DNA of 64,000 nt from Quercus robur (lineage: Eukaryota; Streptophyta; Magnoliopsida; Fagales; Fagaceae): NCBI RefSeq assembly GCF_932294415.1, contig NC_065535.1, forward strand, positions 81,489,862 through 81,553,861, given 5' to 3'. Each line of letters opens with the position of its first letter. Positions within the stretch are counted from its first letter, which is position 1. The position numbers were made by a program, and so were the translations under genes. This document shows positions 32,657 through 44,323 of this stretch, in pieces. Under the pieces are notes generated by a model. The model ran no database searches. It was given only the letters and a program-made list of their open reading frames with translations, and was not told where the DNA came from.

Positions 32657-33691
32657 TTAAGTAGTTGGTTTCCCCAGAGGCTTGGGTCTGAGGACCATAC
32701 AAGGCCTTGGTTTTGTCCAAAACTTGTATTCTTTTTGTAAGTAGTTGGTTTCCCCAGAGGCTTGGGTCCGAGGACCATACAAGGCCTTGGTTCTGTCCAA
32801 AACTTGCATTCTCTTTTTAAGTAGTTGGTTTCCCCAGAGGCTTGGGTCCGAGGACCATACAAGGCCTTGGTTCTGTCCAAAACTTGTATTCTCTTTGTAA
32901 GTAGTTGGTTTCCCCAGAGGCTTGGGTCCGAGGACCATACAAGGCCTTGGTTCTGTCCAAAACTTGTATTCTCTTTTTAAGTAGTTGGTTTCCCCAGAGG
33001 CTTGGGTCTGAGGACCATACAAGGCCTTGGTTCTGTCCAAAACTTGCATTCTCTTTTTAAGTAGTTGGTTTCCCCAGAGGCTTGGGTCCGAGGACCATAC
33101 AAGGCCTTGGTTCTGTCCAAAACTTGTATTCTCTTTTTAAGTAGTTGGTTTCCCCAGAGGCTTGGGTCCGAGGACCATACAAGACCTTGGTTCTGTCCAA
33201 AACTTGTATTCTTTTTTTAAGTAGTTAGTTTCCCCAGAGGCTTGGGTCTGAGGACCATACAAGGCCTTGGTTCTGTCCAAAACTTGTATTCTCTTTTTAA
33301 GTAGTTGGTTTCCCCAGAGGCTTGGGTCCGAGGACCATACAAGGCCTTGGTTCTGTCCAAAACTTGTATTCTCTTTGTAAGTAGTTGGTTTCCCCAGAGG
33401 CTTGGATCCGAGGACCATATAAGGCCTTGGTTCTGTCCAAAACTTGCATTCTCTTTTTAAGTAGTTGGTTTCCCCAGAGGCTTGGGTCCGAGGACCATAC
33501 AAGGCCTTGGTTCTGTCCAAAACTTGTATTCTCTTTGTAAGTAGTTGGTTTCCCCAGAGGCTTGGGTCCGAGGACCATACAAGGCCTTGGTTCTGTCCAA
33601 AACTTGTATTCTCTTTTTAAGTAGTTGGTTTCCCCAGAGGCTTGGGTCCGAGGACCATACAAGGCCTTGGTTCTGTCCAAAACTTGTATTC
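32657..33691 (-). repeat. 80-bp tandem array, about 13 copies (E2)
   Basis: Units with ccttggttctgtccaaaact recur every 80 bp from about 32701 to 33661. They are homologous to the 81-bp units of E1 but one base shorter, so the reading frame rotates each unit. Frames on the element strand run across several units until a unit with the TTAA junction variant closes them. Confidence 0.95.
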
Positions 33692-33706
33692 CGTTTCTTA
33701 ATTTAC

Positions 33707-34015
33707 CTACTTCCTAAAGGTTAGCTCCTCGAATAAGGTGGGGGAAGCTAACTTGATGTTTAAAGCCCCTAGACTTGCTATGCCATTGGCACTACGAGGC
33801 GTAGCCCCTAGTGGGAACTTGTGTCGGAACAACAACAACGTGTCGCCGGTCGTAAAGGCATCCTCATAGACCCTTGTTCGACAGAAGCTCAACTCCACCG
33901 CCGCTCGAGCTAACGCGCAAGCCTTCCCCACAGACGGCGCCAATTGTAAGGTCACGTTCCGCGACGAACTGCAGTAGTGTTGGGTTCGCACGTGAATAGG
34001 CGCAAACAATATCAT
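33707..34015 (-). CDS. Leader ORF of E2, unknown function
   Basis: The open frame begins inside the 5' LTR. The part matching E1 starts near ALARAAVELSFCRTRVYEDA (about 33922) and continues in one frame to SPTLFEELTFRK. It lies between the primer-binding site and the tandem array. No recognised domain. Confidence 0.35.
   Translation of the reverse strand: MILFAPIHVRTQHYCSSSRNVTLQLAPSVGKACALARAAVELSFCRTRVYEDAFTTGDTLLLFRHKFPLGATPRSANGIASLGALNIKLASPTLFEELTFRK
33927..33942 (-). promoter_or_regulatory. Primer-binding site of E2
   Basis: Minus strand TGGCGCCGTCTGTGGG, two bases after the 5' LTR and identical to that of E1. Confidence 0.7.
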
Positions 34016-34584
34016 TTGTAAAGAGTGGATTCGAAAGGCTAGGCCTTAGTTACCCAGCGGTGGTTTTTGTGGTGTTCATATGTGATTAAAGTGCCTTCAC
34101 CCTTGGAGTCTTTCTCCTGGAGGTGGACTGGAAGCCCTTCCTTTTTGGCCAATCTTCCCAGCCCCCTTCTCTAGATTACTTATTTTTCTTTTATACTAGC
34201 CTGCATTCACTTTCCTTCGTCCACGTGTAGGGTCAACCTTTCCAACACTGATACTTGTCCCGTCAGTCTAAGACAAAAGTCGTAGGGAGTGGTTGATAAA
34301 GCTAAAGCCTACGGCTCTGTTAGGTGCAGAGCTAGGTATGGGGAAGGTAGTAAGGGCAGCCTTTCCTAGATATTTTAGATTTTCTTTCAAGTTTGTCCCT
34401 ATACCGTTTTTGTCCTTCTTCTTGATGGAGCTTTGGGCCAGCCGAGGACTGCATTGTCCTCGGCTGCTTCTCCGAGCCCATTTGTGCTTCACATCATTGA
34501 GTTTGGATTGTAACACTCTTCGGCTTGGGCCTTAGGGCTCCCCATGAATAAATGAGCTCGGCCCATAAATTGCTGGGCCCCACA
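33945..34584 (-). repeat. 5' LTR of E2
   Basis: 640 bp, one base shorter than its partner through a T-run indel. On the element strand it starts tgtggggccc. Confidence 0.92.
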
Positions 34585-34811
34585 ATTATTATTTTAGTTC
34601 ATATATCATGTATTATCACTTCTAAGTTTTATAAATTAGAACGTGCATATTATAAGCATAAGTTAATTTGATTTATTTAGTTAGCTTTGTTAAATTTGAT
34701 TACATAAGGAATGATTAAATTGGTCATTAGTTGAAAATATTTCGAATTTATAATGAATATACCTTTTATACATGTATATCTATATTATTTTATAATTTTA
34801 TTAGGTGTTTG

Positions 34812-34890
34812 TGTATTTTATGATATACGATTCGATACGATACACGATACAGAAAAATCAAAAATCGATTCACGATACAATTCATGATTT
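34812..34890. repeat. GTATCG-rich subterminal repeat, right part
   Basis: cgattcgatacgatacacg and neighbouring iterations, opposite in sense to 28373-28515. Probably the other end of the transposon that E2 landed in. Confidence 0.45.
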
Positions 34891-35094
34891 GACAACTATG
34901 TATACAGTAATTACTATAATGACGATGTGACATATTGGTTTGATCCATGTGGTAGCTTAATAGCAACTTGCGATGACATGTGTTTTTAGTACGAGGGAGT
35001 GATGATCATGCCTTGATTGATAAGCAATATAGCTCATTGGAAATAAAGGCCAAAATGAGGCCTTCGAAAGGGATATTTAAACCTCTATTAGGGC

Positions 35095-35406
35095 TTGAGA
35101 ATTTCGGAACTAAATCATGAAATTTGGCTAGAGAAATCGAATTCCGTACCAAAATTCAAAATTCAAACCCCTAATGGAGAAAAGGAGGAACTTACTTTCA
35201 AATATAGCATAGATAATGATGATACTAAAAATCATCAATTTAGTCACTTGTCCAAATCTAGAGCTTTGGACGATCTTGTTGGATCTGTAAGAAAAGTAAA
35301 ATTGATTGACGAGACCACTGGGTGTGCCCCGGTAGGTAAGCCTCCGATGCTTAAATTAGTGTCCATCTATGTATACCATATGGAGATACAAGATAGTATT
35401 TTGTAG
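35095..35406 (+). CDS. Unrecognised 103-residue ORF
   Basis: An open frame starting MRISELNHEIWLEKSNSVPK, hydrophilic and with reasonable amino-acid composition, in otherwise non-coding DNA. No domain, signal peptide or membrane segment recognised. It may be a fragment of a decayed gene or transposon. Confidence 0.2.
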   Translation: MRISELNHEIWLEKSNSVPKFKIQTPNGEKEELTFKYSIDNDDTKNHQFSHLSKSRALDDLVGSVRKVKLIDETTGCAPVGKPPMLKLVSIYVYHMEIQDSIL

Positions 35407-35409
35407 TAT

Positions 35410-37038
35410 TATTTTTCCCATACCAAATAGATGAGGTAGGTTGTTCCTTTTATAAGCGACTTGAGTAGCTGTTGTGTTCATCGATGTCTTTCTTCACATA
35501 TCTGGATGTGATTATTACCCTGAGTGTAACGGTCATTTTCTTGATGAAAGTTAAAAGTTTTTGAGTAATGTTCATCATTTAATAAGATGCATTCGATAAG
35601 GAAAATGTATGAACAACACATCCTAGAAACTTACACATCATTTAATAAGACACATTCGATAGGGGTTTCTCCTTACACACCCTCTTGAGTTAGGAATTAA
35701 AGATTTCCTCAGCGAAAATCCCTAATGGTTTATCTAGTTTTTTTCATTCTTTTTTTACTGGTGTTCGTGGTTTTAAGTTATCCATGATCAACCAAGTGCA
35801 TCATCATACGCATTTCCAAATGGCCATATTGGAAGAATGTATAGAACATATTTGATATATCGTTTTAAACACCTTGATTGTATGTTTATTATTTTCAATT
35901 ATATGTTTTTTTTAAGGGAAAAAATTGTGAAACAATATTGGGTCCACAGGCAAGTGCTTCTCTGCTATTTCTGAGACATATCCCCCACATCATAAAGCTC
36001 CTTGGGTACCTATTGACTTTACCTAAAAAAGATCCATGCACCTTGTTAGGTACCCTAAATTAACAGTATTTCCATTAATGGTATTGTGTCACTGTAATTG
36101 CCAACATCTTCCACATAGGAAGACAAGTGTCAAAGAGACCAATCAACAGGTGTCGTTGTTGATGAATCAGATAAATAAATTACATTTATATTATATATTT
36201 TATGTATTTATGCATTAAGCATAAGTTGAAGTAACAACAGACTAAAGTATGTTTTTTTTAGTACATAATTGAGTGTTGAGATAAGGAAAGGGTTATATTT
36301 TACTTTGGTATATGCAACTTGGCTATTTAAAAAATATGGGTGCCAGGGCGTCAGTATTAATTTATTAAGATAGAAATATGAGATCAAGAGGCAGTACTTA
36401 AAACGAAAAATCCTAGGTAATGAGCACACCTCACGCCTAATAAAATGAGAGCTAACCCTCGTAATACCTCCATTTAATAGTCCAATGAGTCAATTATAAG
36501 ACAAGGGTCTCCTCTAAATTCTATTGCCTGTGAAGTTTGTGCCCCTCAAGATTACAAAATGTTATGTGAGCACTTTTTTCCAAGTATTAGTTCTGTAGTA
36601 TACATATTACTCTCTCTCACCCCATGTCTCAGGAGAAAATCATAAAAGCTTTATTGGAGTTAATTATAGAAATAGATGGCAAGCAATCGCAGAGTCAAGA
36701 AATTTCTCGGGGAATCAGTGAATACATTTTTGTGTAATTTTTAGATTTATTACCAAATATAAAAGAAGATTATTGGAAAACTTCAAAAGTTAGGGAGCCA
36801 TTAGCACCCCTAACTCCGTCTATGCATGAAAGGCTTATCAATTAAGATCTAAAAAATACAAAAATTTACTCTTTTATTTTTTTCCCAAACGAAATTAATG
36901 TGTATGTATAAAGAGCCTTCTTTCATAGAGGGGAGTGAAGTGGTCTTTGGACTATGTCAAACTTGGGACCAGTAATTTGAGAAGTGCAATAAGATCAGAC
37001 AAAGATTATTGGAGATAAAAGACGGTTCATGGGAGTTA

Positions 37039-37069
<31 letters not shown>

Positions 37070-37906
37070 TGCAGAACAAGTTGTCCAATTATTAAAAAAA
37101 AAATGCATAATCAGATCAAGATTCAAGAGCATAATAAAGAAATGAATTCTAGTCTGCATGAAAATATATATAGATTTTTTCCCAAAATAGGAGCAGTGAC
37201 CAGTGAGTGAGTGAGGTGAGGGTGGTCCACCACCATAGAATATGAGATAACATGGAATTTGGGACCATATGCATGCAATTGCAAAGCCCAAAAAGCACGA
37301 ATTTATAAGTGTAAAAGAAGTGTAACTATCAAGGACCCAATTGTGGTTTGGCCACGTACACACTGTGGGAATCAAAAACCAATTGAAATTTCTGCTCAAT
37401 TGCTTTTGATAAGGGGAAGAGAGAGGACTGGGAAACTGGGACCAGAGCATTACCTAGAGAACATGTTGTGTTTCGGCCTCACACACCTCTCTCTCTCTCT
37501 ATGGTGCCTCCATTCCGTTCTTTAAGCTGACACTATCACGTTATTGCACCTGTAAGGCTGTAAGGCTTTTTTCTTTTTATTCTTCTTCTTTTTTTTCTTT
37601 TTCTTTTTTGTGTGTGTGTGCTGGGAATTGGGAAGGACAAGATTGCACCTATGTATAGTAGAGAGAGCATATAGATAGATGGATGAGACTCGGACTAGGG
37701 AACAGGAAGTCCAGCCAACAAAATAAACAACAACAACAAAAAAGGTCTTAATATAAAAATAGAGAGAATCAGAGAGCTAAAGTAGATTCCCATGAAGATG
37801 GAATTTTGGCTATTTTGGTATGTTAATCAGAAATGCACGTTGCCTACCTAAGCTATAACACAATGGCCTACAACTAGGTCAGCCCAAGTAATTAGAATTT
37901 ATTTTA
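35410..37906. other. Intergenic DNA, no gene seen
   Basis: Contains an imperfect direct repeat (catcatttaataaga at about 35574 and 35637) and a TA microsatellite (about 37047-37069). The short frames here lack support. Confidence 0.45.
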
Positions 37907-38097
37907 GGGTTATGCTAACGAATGCTCTTAGGGCACTCATTAATAATCCATTTTAGAAAAGTTTTGATATCACTTTTATGAGAAATGAAAAAAACTGTTA
38001 AAATATTAATTGCTTTTTTTTTTTTTTCATTTCCCATAAAAAATTTCTTTAAATGGATTATTAATTAGTGCCCTAAGAACACTCGTTAGCATTTCCC
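37907..38097. mobile_element. MULE-type MITE, copy 3 of 3
   Basis: Best-preserved copy. Termini GGGTTATGCTAACGAATGC and GGGAAATGCTAACGAGTG pair over more than 45 bp, with a poly-T loop. Perfect 9-bp duplication tttatttta at 37898-37906 and 38098-38106. Confidence 0.9.
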
Positions 38098-38106
38098 TTT
38101 ATTTTA

Positions 38107-40717
38107 TATATATAATGTATTCATACTTTACTTCTTTTTTCACCTCAAAACATTAATCATTAGGGATGAAAATTTAATAAGTCCACCTCAAAGGATATCC
38201 AATCCCGAGATGAAAAAAAGAAAAAAGAAAAAAAAAATTGAGGGGTTGCTATTATACTAAAAATATTATATTTATAAGGTATATATATAGAGAGAGAAAT
38301 AAGTTCAAGTTACACATTTTTATAGCCATTGATTTTCAAAATATCTAATGGCTAAAAAGAAAACATCATTATGCATATTATTATTAAATATTTACCTAAT
38401 TAATAACATTCTTATTATCTCTCTCTTTATTAATTACACTCACAAATCTACTACTAACTTTTAGTGGAAGAGAGAAAACAAATAGCAAATATGGCAACAT
38501 CGTGTGTATTGCTCCAATCTACCACCACCTTCTCTCTCAACTTGTGACTCATTTTCTCATTCTGTTAATTAGGAACAAAATTTTCATATTCTCTTAACTG
38601 TTTTGTTTCTTGGCTTTGTGCTCACCAACAATTGACTCAGGAATTTGATAGAGGTAAATTCTTTAGCTTGATTACAAGAATAAATATTAGAGAGCAAAAA
38701 CTAAGAGCAAACGCCATCCAATTTTTCATTTCAATTATTAAATTGCTAAAAATTTTATTAAGAGTACAAAAAGGGAATGAAGGAATGATAAGAATCAAAT
38801 CAGCAGCACTCCAAGCAAGCAAAGTGATTGACTTTCAGTTTCATCTCTTTGTTATTCCATCTCCAGGCCAAAGTCCATTTACTCTGCCTCTTCAATCTTG
38901 CTCCTCATTGAAGACCACCTTAATGGTGTTTGAAGAGTGAAATTTATATATATATATATATATATATCAAAATTTTTAATATGAATATGAGCGAAACTTC
39001 TCTACCCAAATTACTTTTCCTCTGGTACTACTTCAACTTCTGTTCTACCCTTTTATGTTTTATATTTCACTAATCCATTTCTTTGTACTTAATTGTGTCA
39101 AAAACCAAAAACAATATAAAGAGAAAAGATTACATAAATTCGTATGAGAGAGAGAGAGAAAGAGGGAGAGAAATAAGTATATCTTTTTTGGGTTAAGAGA
39201 TAAGTATAAAATATCATAAATAAGGAATAATAAATGAAATCCTAATCTCAGTATTAATGAGTGTCTTTTTTTGAACCGTTAGATTTACTTAAATCCAATG
39301 ATTTAGAAAAAAACGTAACTTTAAAGAATTACATCAGGCGTAAGTTGAACCTATCTTTTATATATATATATATTCTTGATTCTTAAAATTTTGGGTTAAT
39401 TGTTTTAATGTTTTTTTTTACTACTTGAATTATTGTAGCGTTATTGTTTGAGAAGGTTTTGAAAGTTAGAACTTGATTTGTGATATGATGAGTTTTAATT
39501 CAATGTTAGGACTTAGGATGGATTTTAATACGAATTTCAATCAATTATGAAGGTATGAGTATATTGCGGAGCATGGTAGGACAATGGGTTGGGGAATTCC
39601 CTGTCTTGATCCTTTCTGATGTTCGTTATCTTCGCCACAGCCACAGGTAGTAGTAGGGTCGCTCACTTGCTCAAGCAAACCCACCTGATGGACCGACCTA
39701 ATTCTGAGAGGTCGGCTTCGAAAGAGAGTTTAGTCAACATCAAGTTGTAAGGACTAAGGAAGAAAAACAAATAAGATCGGTTGAGTTGGGTTTCCATTAT
39801 TTAATTCATGATAAACCCAACTCATCCAAATAGGTTTATTATAGGCATGCTTTAATTTTATGTCACCACCACCCACTAGTTGATACGTAACTCTCATTAG
39901 TCCTTTCTCTCTCAAGATCTACTTGCAAGTTGCAACAAAGACCAATATTATAACCATCAGGCCACTTGCCCTCCTTGTTTTTAATTATAATATTTTCTAA
40001 TATTTATTTTATAATTACATGGTTTATAATTTCTCAACATATTATATTATATCTCTCTCAATTTATTAAATATTACTAAAAAAATTTTCTTTGATAAATT
40101 TACTTGTGATTTAATAATAATTCTTATTTGCATGGGAATTTACTAAATTAATTAAAAGTGATTTTTTTTTAATTTAATCAAAATGATTTATACTTGAAGG
40201 ATAATTATACAAGTTTATTTTCATGCTTATTTATGTTGTATTATTTTCTATTAACCTTATAATATCATGAAAATTTATTTGAAAGTTTATTTCAATTTTT
40301 AGTCAATCTTGCTAATATTTACAAATTTAATATAATTATTTTATTTTACTTAATTACTAAATTAATTATAACATCATCACAATTCGACCTCAGTCTAGCC
40401 TTAAAAATCTTAAACCTCTCTCTTTACTAGTTCTTTGAATGATATGGGTCTAAAAACAATACTTTTTTCCGATTGCAAGAATTTAGAAGTCCTCCATTGA
40501 ATTGAATGGAATCTTGAGCAAAGGCATTGAGATAGGATTGGTTCCCCACTCTATGAAGCCAAATTTTGAGCAAAAAAGTTCAATGAAACGGGCACTTCCC
40601 CCTCCTACTTCACCTATCCCTTCATTCTCCAGGGATTCAGTACAACTAGACAATCACAGTTAATCACTCAGAAGGACTTAATTATAATATTATAATTAAT
40701 AATAGATATATAAATAT

Positions 40718-40749
<32 letters not shown>

Positions 40750-40874
40750 GTATATATAAATAATAAGAAAATCATTTTTTTATCCAATTCGCAGGTACAA
40801 CGTTTGAATCAATAGTGGACTCTTTCTTCTACATTTGTATCATTGTATGAAATGATATTATTTCATTCCATTTC
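38107..40874. other. AT-rich intergenic DNA, no gene seen
   Basis: TA microsatellites (about 38945-38966, 40700-40760) and AT-rich stretches. A short less AT-rich part near 39545-39740 has no identifiable frame. Confidence 0.45.
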
Positions 40875-41006
40875 CTTCTTGATGCTGAACAAACAGATTG
40901 TATAAAAAAATCATAATTATACTTAACAATAAAACACTAGCTTCTTGATGCTGAACAAACAGATTGTATAAAAAAATCATAATTATACTTAACAATAAAA
41001 CACTAG
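40875..41006. repeat. 66-bp direct tandem duplication
   Basis: Two adjacent, apparently identical 66-bp units, each starting cttcttgatgctgaac and ending aaaacactag. Confidence 0.93.
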
Positions 41007-41009
41007 GAA

Positions 41010-41587
41010 AAGCCCATGTGCCACCTAATTCCTTGGGTCTTTTCTTGCTCGTCTATAAATAGAGAGGGACTCAAAGCATTACAAATTTAAAAGGTCATTG
41101 TGGCTAAAAAAAAATTTAGAGCTAAAATTAAGAGATAAAAGTTCATAATAAAGTGCACCCCTTTTTATGAAAATCCGAACCTATACCCATGACCAATGAC
41201 CATATAACTAATAAGACAATTTTAGCCACTATCTAAAATATCCTAACCATTGTGTCGGCATGAAAATCCTAACTAAGAATGCCACTGTTTTTGACAATAT
41301 AATTAAGATAATTTTTTTTTCAAGTATGATATTTTAAATGATGGATCTAACATGAATTAGTGACGCACTTGATGATCATTAACTAGATTTGCATGATTAA
41401 AGTGATGAGACTAAGATTTGATTATTCATGTGGTTGAATGATTCATGAGTATTCCATAAGAGAAGTTAATCATAATTTCCAAAAATGATTATGTGATTTC
41501 TTCAAATGTGACCCCTATTATGATATGTGTTTGTCAGGAGTCATTTTTTTTTTTTTACAAAATGATTTTTCTTTTTATGATTTTATG

Positions 41588-41619
<32 letters not shown>

Positions 41620-42430
41620 GCTTAACACGGCATGGATAATTTGTGTGATTGAATTGGCCACTAATTGCTAGAAGACAGACATTCGGGTTAGGGGAGATAA
41701 GTGTCTAACATCTTCTTATCTCATAACCTAACCTACAAATTTAGATATAAGATTCTAAGGTAATGTTTTTTCATATAGCATTTTTGCTGCTGTTTTTAGA
41801 ATGTAACTAAGAGTTAAACCGGTGAAATTTCTTCTTTAGGTTATAACTAGGAGAAAACATCATATAATTTTCATTTTTTATTTATCTTTGTGAAAGACCA
41901 TGTAAGCTTAAATTCTATTTAAATAATATTTTCCTTCTTGATTATATGACCTTAAATAATAAAGTGAGAACTTCAAATTGTAAAACCCTCAATTTTAGGG
42001 GTTTAACTCATTGACATAGAATTCCTAGGTCATGGTTCACAAAATAGCTCTCAACAATATTTGAGAGCCTCCAACAATTGAAATAGATTAATGTTCTTTT
42101 CTCATTATTCAAAAAATAAATAAAAAAGATTAATGATCTTTTCTTCTTTCATTTGAGTCCTTCAAACAGTGGAAATCACTTTCAAAACATAAAATTTTGA
42201 AGCTTTTGTGTTTAAGATTTGGGTTATTTTTATGATTAATTATCTGATTTAGTGAATAATGTATTACTTGATTTACTTCTTTCAATTTTTTTACCCTCTT
42301 TTTTGTTTGGTTCTCTAGAAAGTGTAGTAAAATTAAGGTTTTTAAAAAAATAAATAAATAAATAAATAAATATGGTTAATTTATACTTAATTGTCCACCT
42401 TGGTAATCCGCTCAAGACGGTGTTGTAGTT
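41010..42430. other. AT-rich intergenic DNA, no gene seen
   Basis: Long T tract (about 41589-41616) and an AAAT microsatellite (about 42350-42371). No gene seen. Confidence 0.5.
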
Positions 42431-42438
42431 TAGCCCAA

Positions 42439-43288
42439 AGGGGTGGCAAATGGATGGGTTTGGGGTGGACATAATTGGGTTGAGTATATAAAACTCATTT
42501 ACTCATTAAAACTCATTTAACTAATTACTTCTAACTCAAATCCAACCCAACCCAATTATTATGGGTAAATCCCAACCCGCCCAATTACCCAATTATCAAA
42601 ATTACCAAAATGCCACTAAAGTTCAGTTCCTATCAAGCAATTCAATTTATAATTTTTTTTTAAAAAAGGAGAATTCAACAAAAGAATCCAAATTTTCTTT
42701 TTCTCTCTATCCCTTTCCCAGTTCACTTTCTTACATTTTCTCAGCAACCAAACATAGAGTACATCTCAAATTTCACAGAGAAAAAGGGAGAGGATTGAGT
42801 ACTTTTGGGATTCGTTCTTCCAGGAATCGAGCAGAGCTATAGCGGATTGGACTTGATCATCGGTAGGCAACTATGGCGTGAGAAGATCGAGCCTGAATTG
42901 GAGTGAGGAGAGCAAAGCCAAGGCGTCCTGTGCAAGCCCGTTCAACCTCGAAAGAGAATTCAAATTCTGTTCCTCCCTAGATTTACTGTACTCTTCGATC
43001 GCCTTTATATGCTCTTTGGCCCAACTATACGCTTCGTCCCATTCCTTCTTCGTCATTTCTACAACCTCCACCACCTTGTCCATCTAGATCTAGAAACAAG
43101 TCTAAATCATTTTGTGTTTGGTTGTTGAGAAAATGCGGGAAAATATAAAAATGGAGATTTTCTTGGTTCAGAAATGAAAATGCTGCTGAAGCCGTTGGGT
43201 TTCCGACTAAAACATGATTGGAGGTTGAGAAAATGAGGGAAAATGAAAACCCTCTTGAAACCCTGAAACGTCTGAGACTCTGAGGGCT

Positions 43289-43319
<31 letters not shown>

Positions 43320-43493
43320 GAGAAGGGTTGAGTTGAATTTAGGTGTATTGTTTTTGGGTTAAATGTGATTTAATTGGTTTCTAGTTAAAACCCAATAACT
43401 ACTGGGTTCAATTGGGTTGATGCTCGTTTAACCCAACTAATAATTGGGTGGGTTTGGGTGGACAAATAGGTTTGGACTTACTTTGCCACCCCT
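42439..43493. mobile_element. hAT-like non-autonomous element carrying a gene fragment
   Basis: 1.05-kb element with inverted termini AGGGGTGGCAAA and TTTGCCACCCCT, then GGGTTTGGG(T)GGAC-type subterminal sequence on both sides. Candidate 8-bp duplication tagcccaa/atgcccaa (six of eight match). No transposase. The middle holds a Sec20-like coding fragment and flanking sequence that looks like captured gene DNA. Confidence 0.7.
42814..43083 (-). pseudogene. Captured Sec20-like first-exon fragment
   Basis: On the minus strand the frame starts MDKVVEVVEMTKKEWDEAYS, continues through SRLNGLAQDALALLSSLQF and LDLLTP, then meets a TAG where related proteins have Q. It runs on in frame as LPTDDQVQSA and LLDSWKN. 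This matches, from my knowledge of the family, the N-terminus of plant Sec20 proteins (a Golgi-to-ER SNARE). Only about 90 of some 280-300 residues are present. The C-terminal SNARE-related region and membrane anchor are missing. The fragment ends near the likely exon border and lies wholly inside the hAT-like element, so it is best read as transposon gene capture. Family assignment is from memory and not searched. Confidence 0.6.
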
Positions 43494-44323
43494 ATGCCCA
43501 ATCCATGAAGTTGGCGGTAGGTCCAAAGATCTTTTTTTTTTTTTTTTGAATTTGGTCCAAAGATCTTTCATCCAACTTGATCGAGTCGAGTGATAGTTTA
43601 ATCCCGAGGCTGGTTTTAATGTTATAAGTACTTCCAAATAAGGTTTCGGCTTCACAGAGAATGGGCTTGTGGAACAGCTAAGTTGTTTCTCATTTGAAAG
43701 CCCAGTGATTTCCTAAATCCACGAGTACGAGTATAAAATACATTTAGTCACAACTCACAACCAAGCATGTAGATCTATGCCTAATAAAATACTGGCAGTC
43801 TTATTCAGGGAAGGAAAAAAATATATATATACCGGCAGGGTTTAAATCAAAATCTTGATACAACCAAGACAAATACCATTCTGTAACACATCTGACAGTA
43901 CCACTGGTTGAACTTCAAGTCTTCAATCCAGTATTTCGAGAGAATAGAATTTAAAAACCCCAGTTATTTTACTATTTGTTTGTAGTAGATTTCCAAATAA
44001 TTATAGCAATATGGACTTTTACTCAAAGTTAAACGAAGGCAAAAAGGCCTTAGATTATACTAAAGATCAAGATAATAACCTCACTCGTTGTAACGTAGCT
44101 GCAAAGTTCAAAGTTGAAATTTTTGTTTTTGGCCCAAATAGGATTTGCTTAGTTAGTTGGGGAGCAAGTTATCCTTGGAAAATAAACCGAAGGGATAAGA
44201 CTTATACCAAAAAAGAAAAAAGAAAAAGGTTTTATTTCACCAAAACTTAGGGATAGGATACAATTTAGGGGCACCACATTTGGTCTATGTGTACAATAGT
44301 GTTTAGTGGTGTGGAACTGTGGA

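Larger units (their letters stand above)
28976..34584 (-). mobile_element. E2: complete non-autonomous LTR retrotransposon
   Basis: 5.6-kb element on the minus strand. The 641-bp 3' LTR is at 28976-29616 and the 640-bp 5' LTR at 33945-34584. The 5-bp duplication attat is at 28971-28975 and 34585-34589. It has the same primer-binding site and polypurine tract as E1, the same internal order and no gag-pol. LTR sequences of E1 and E2 are recognisably homologous (shared ctaaaatatctaggaaaggc, acacgtggacgaagg) but clearly diverged. The two E2 LTRs differ from each other at roughly 16 sites plus one indel by eye, so E2 is older than E1. Confidence 0.95.

Noticed and set aside
38632-38940. 102-residue frame
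   Set aside because: Low-complexity composition in AT-rich DNA, no domain, no matching signal around it.
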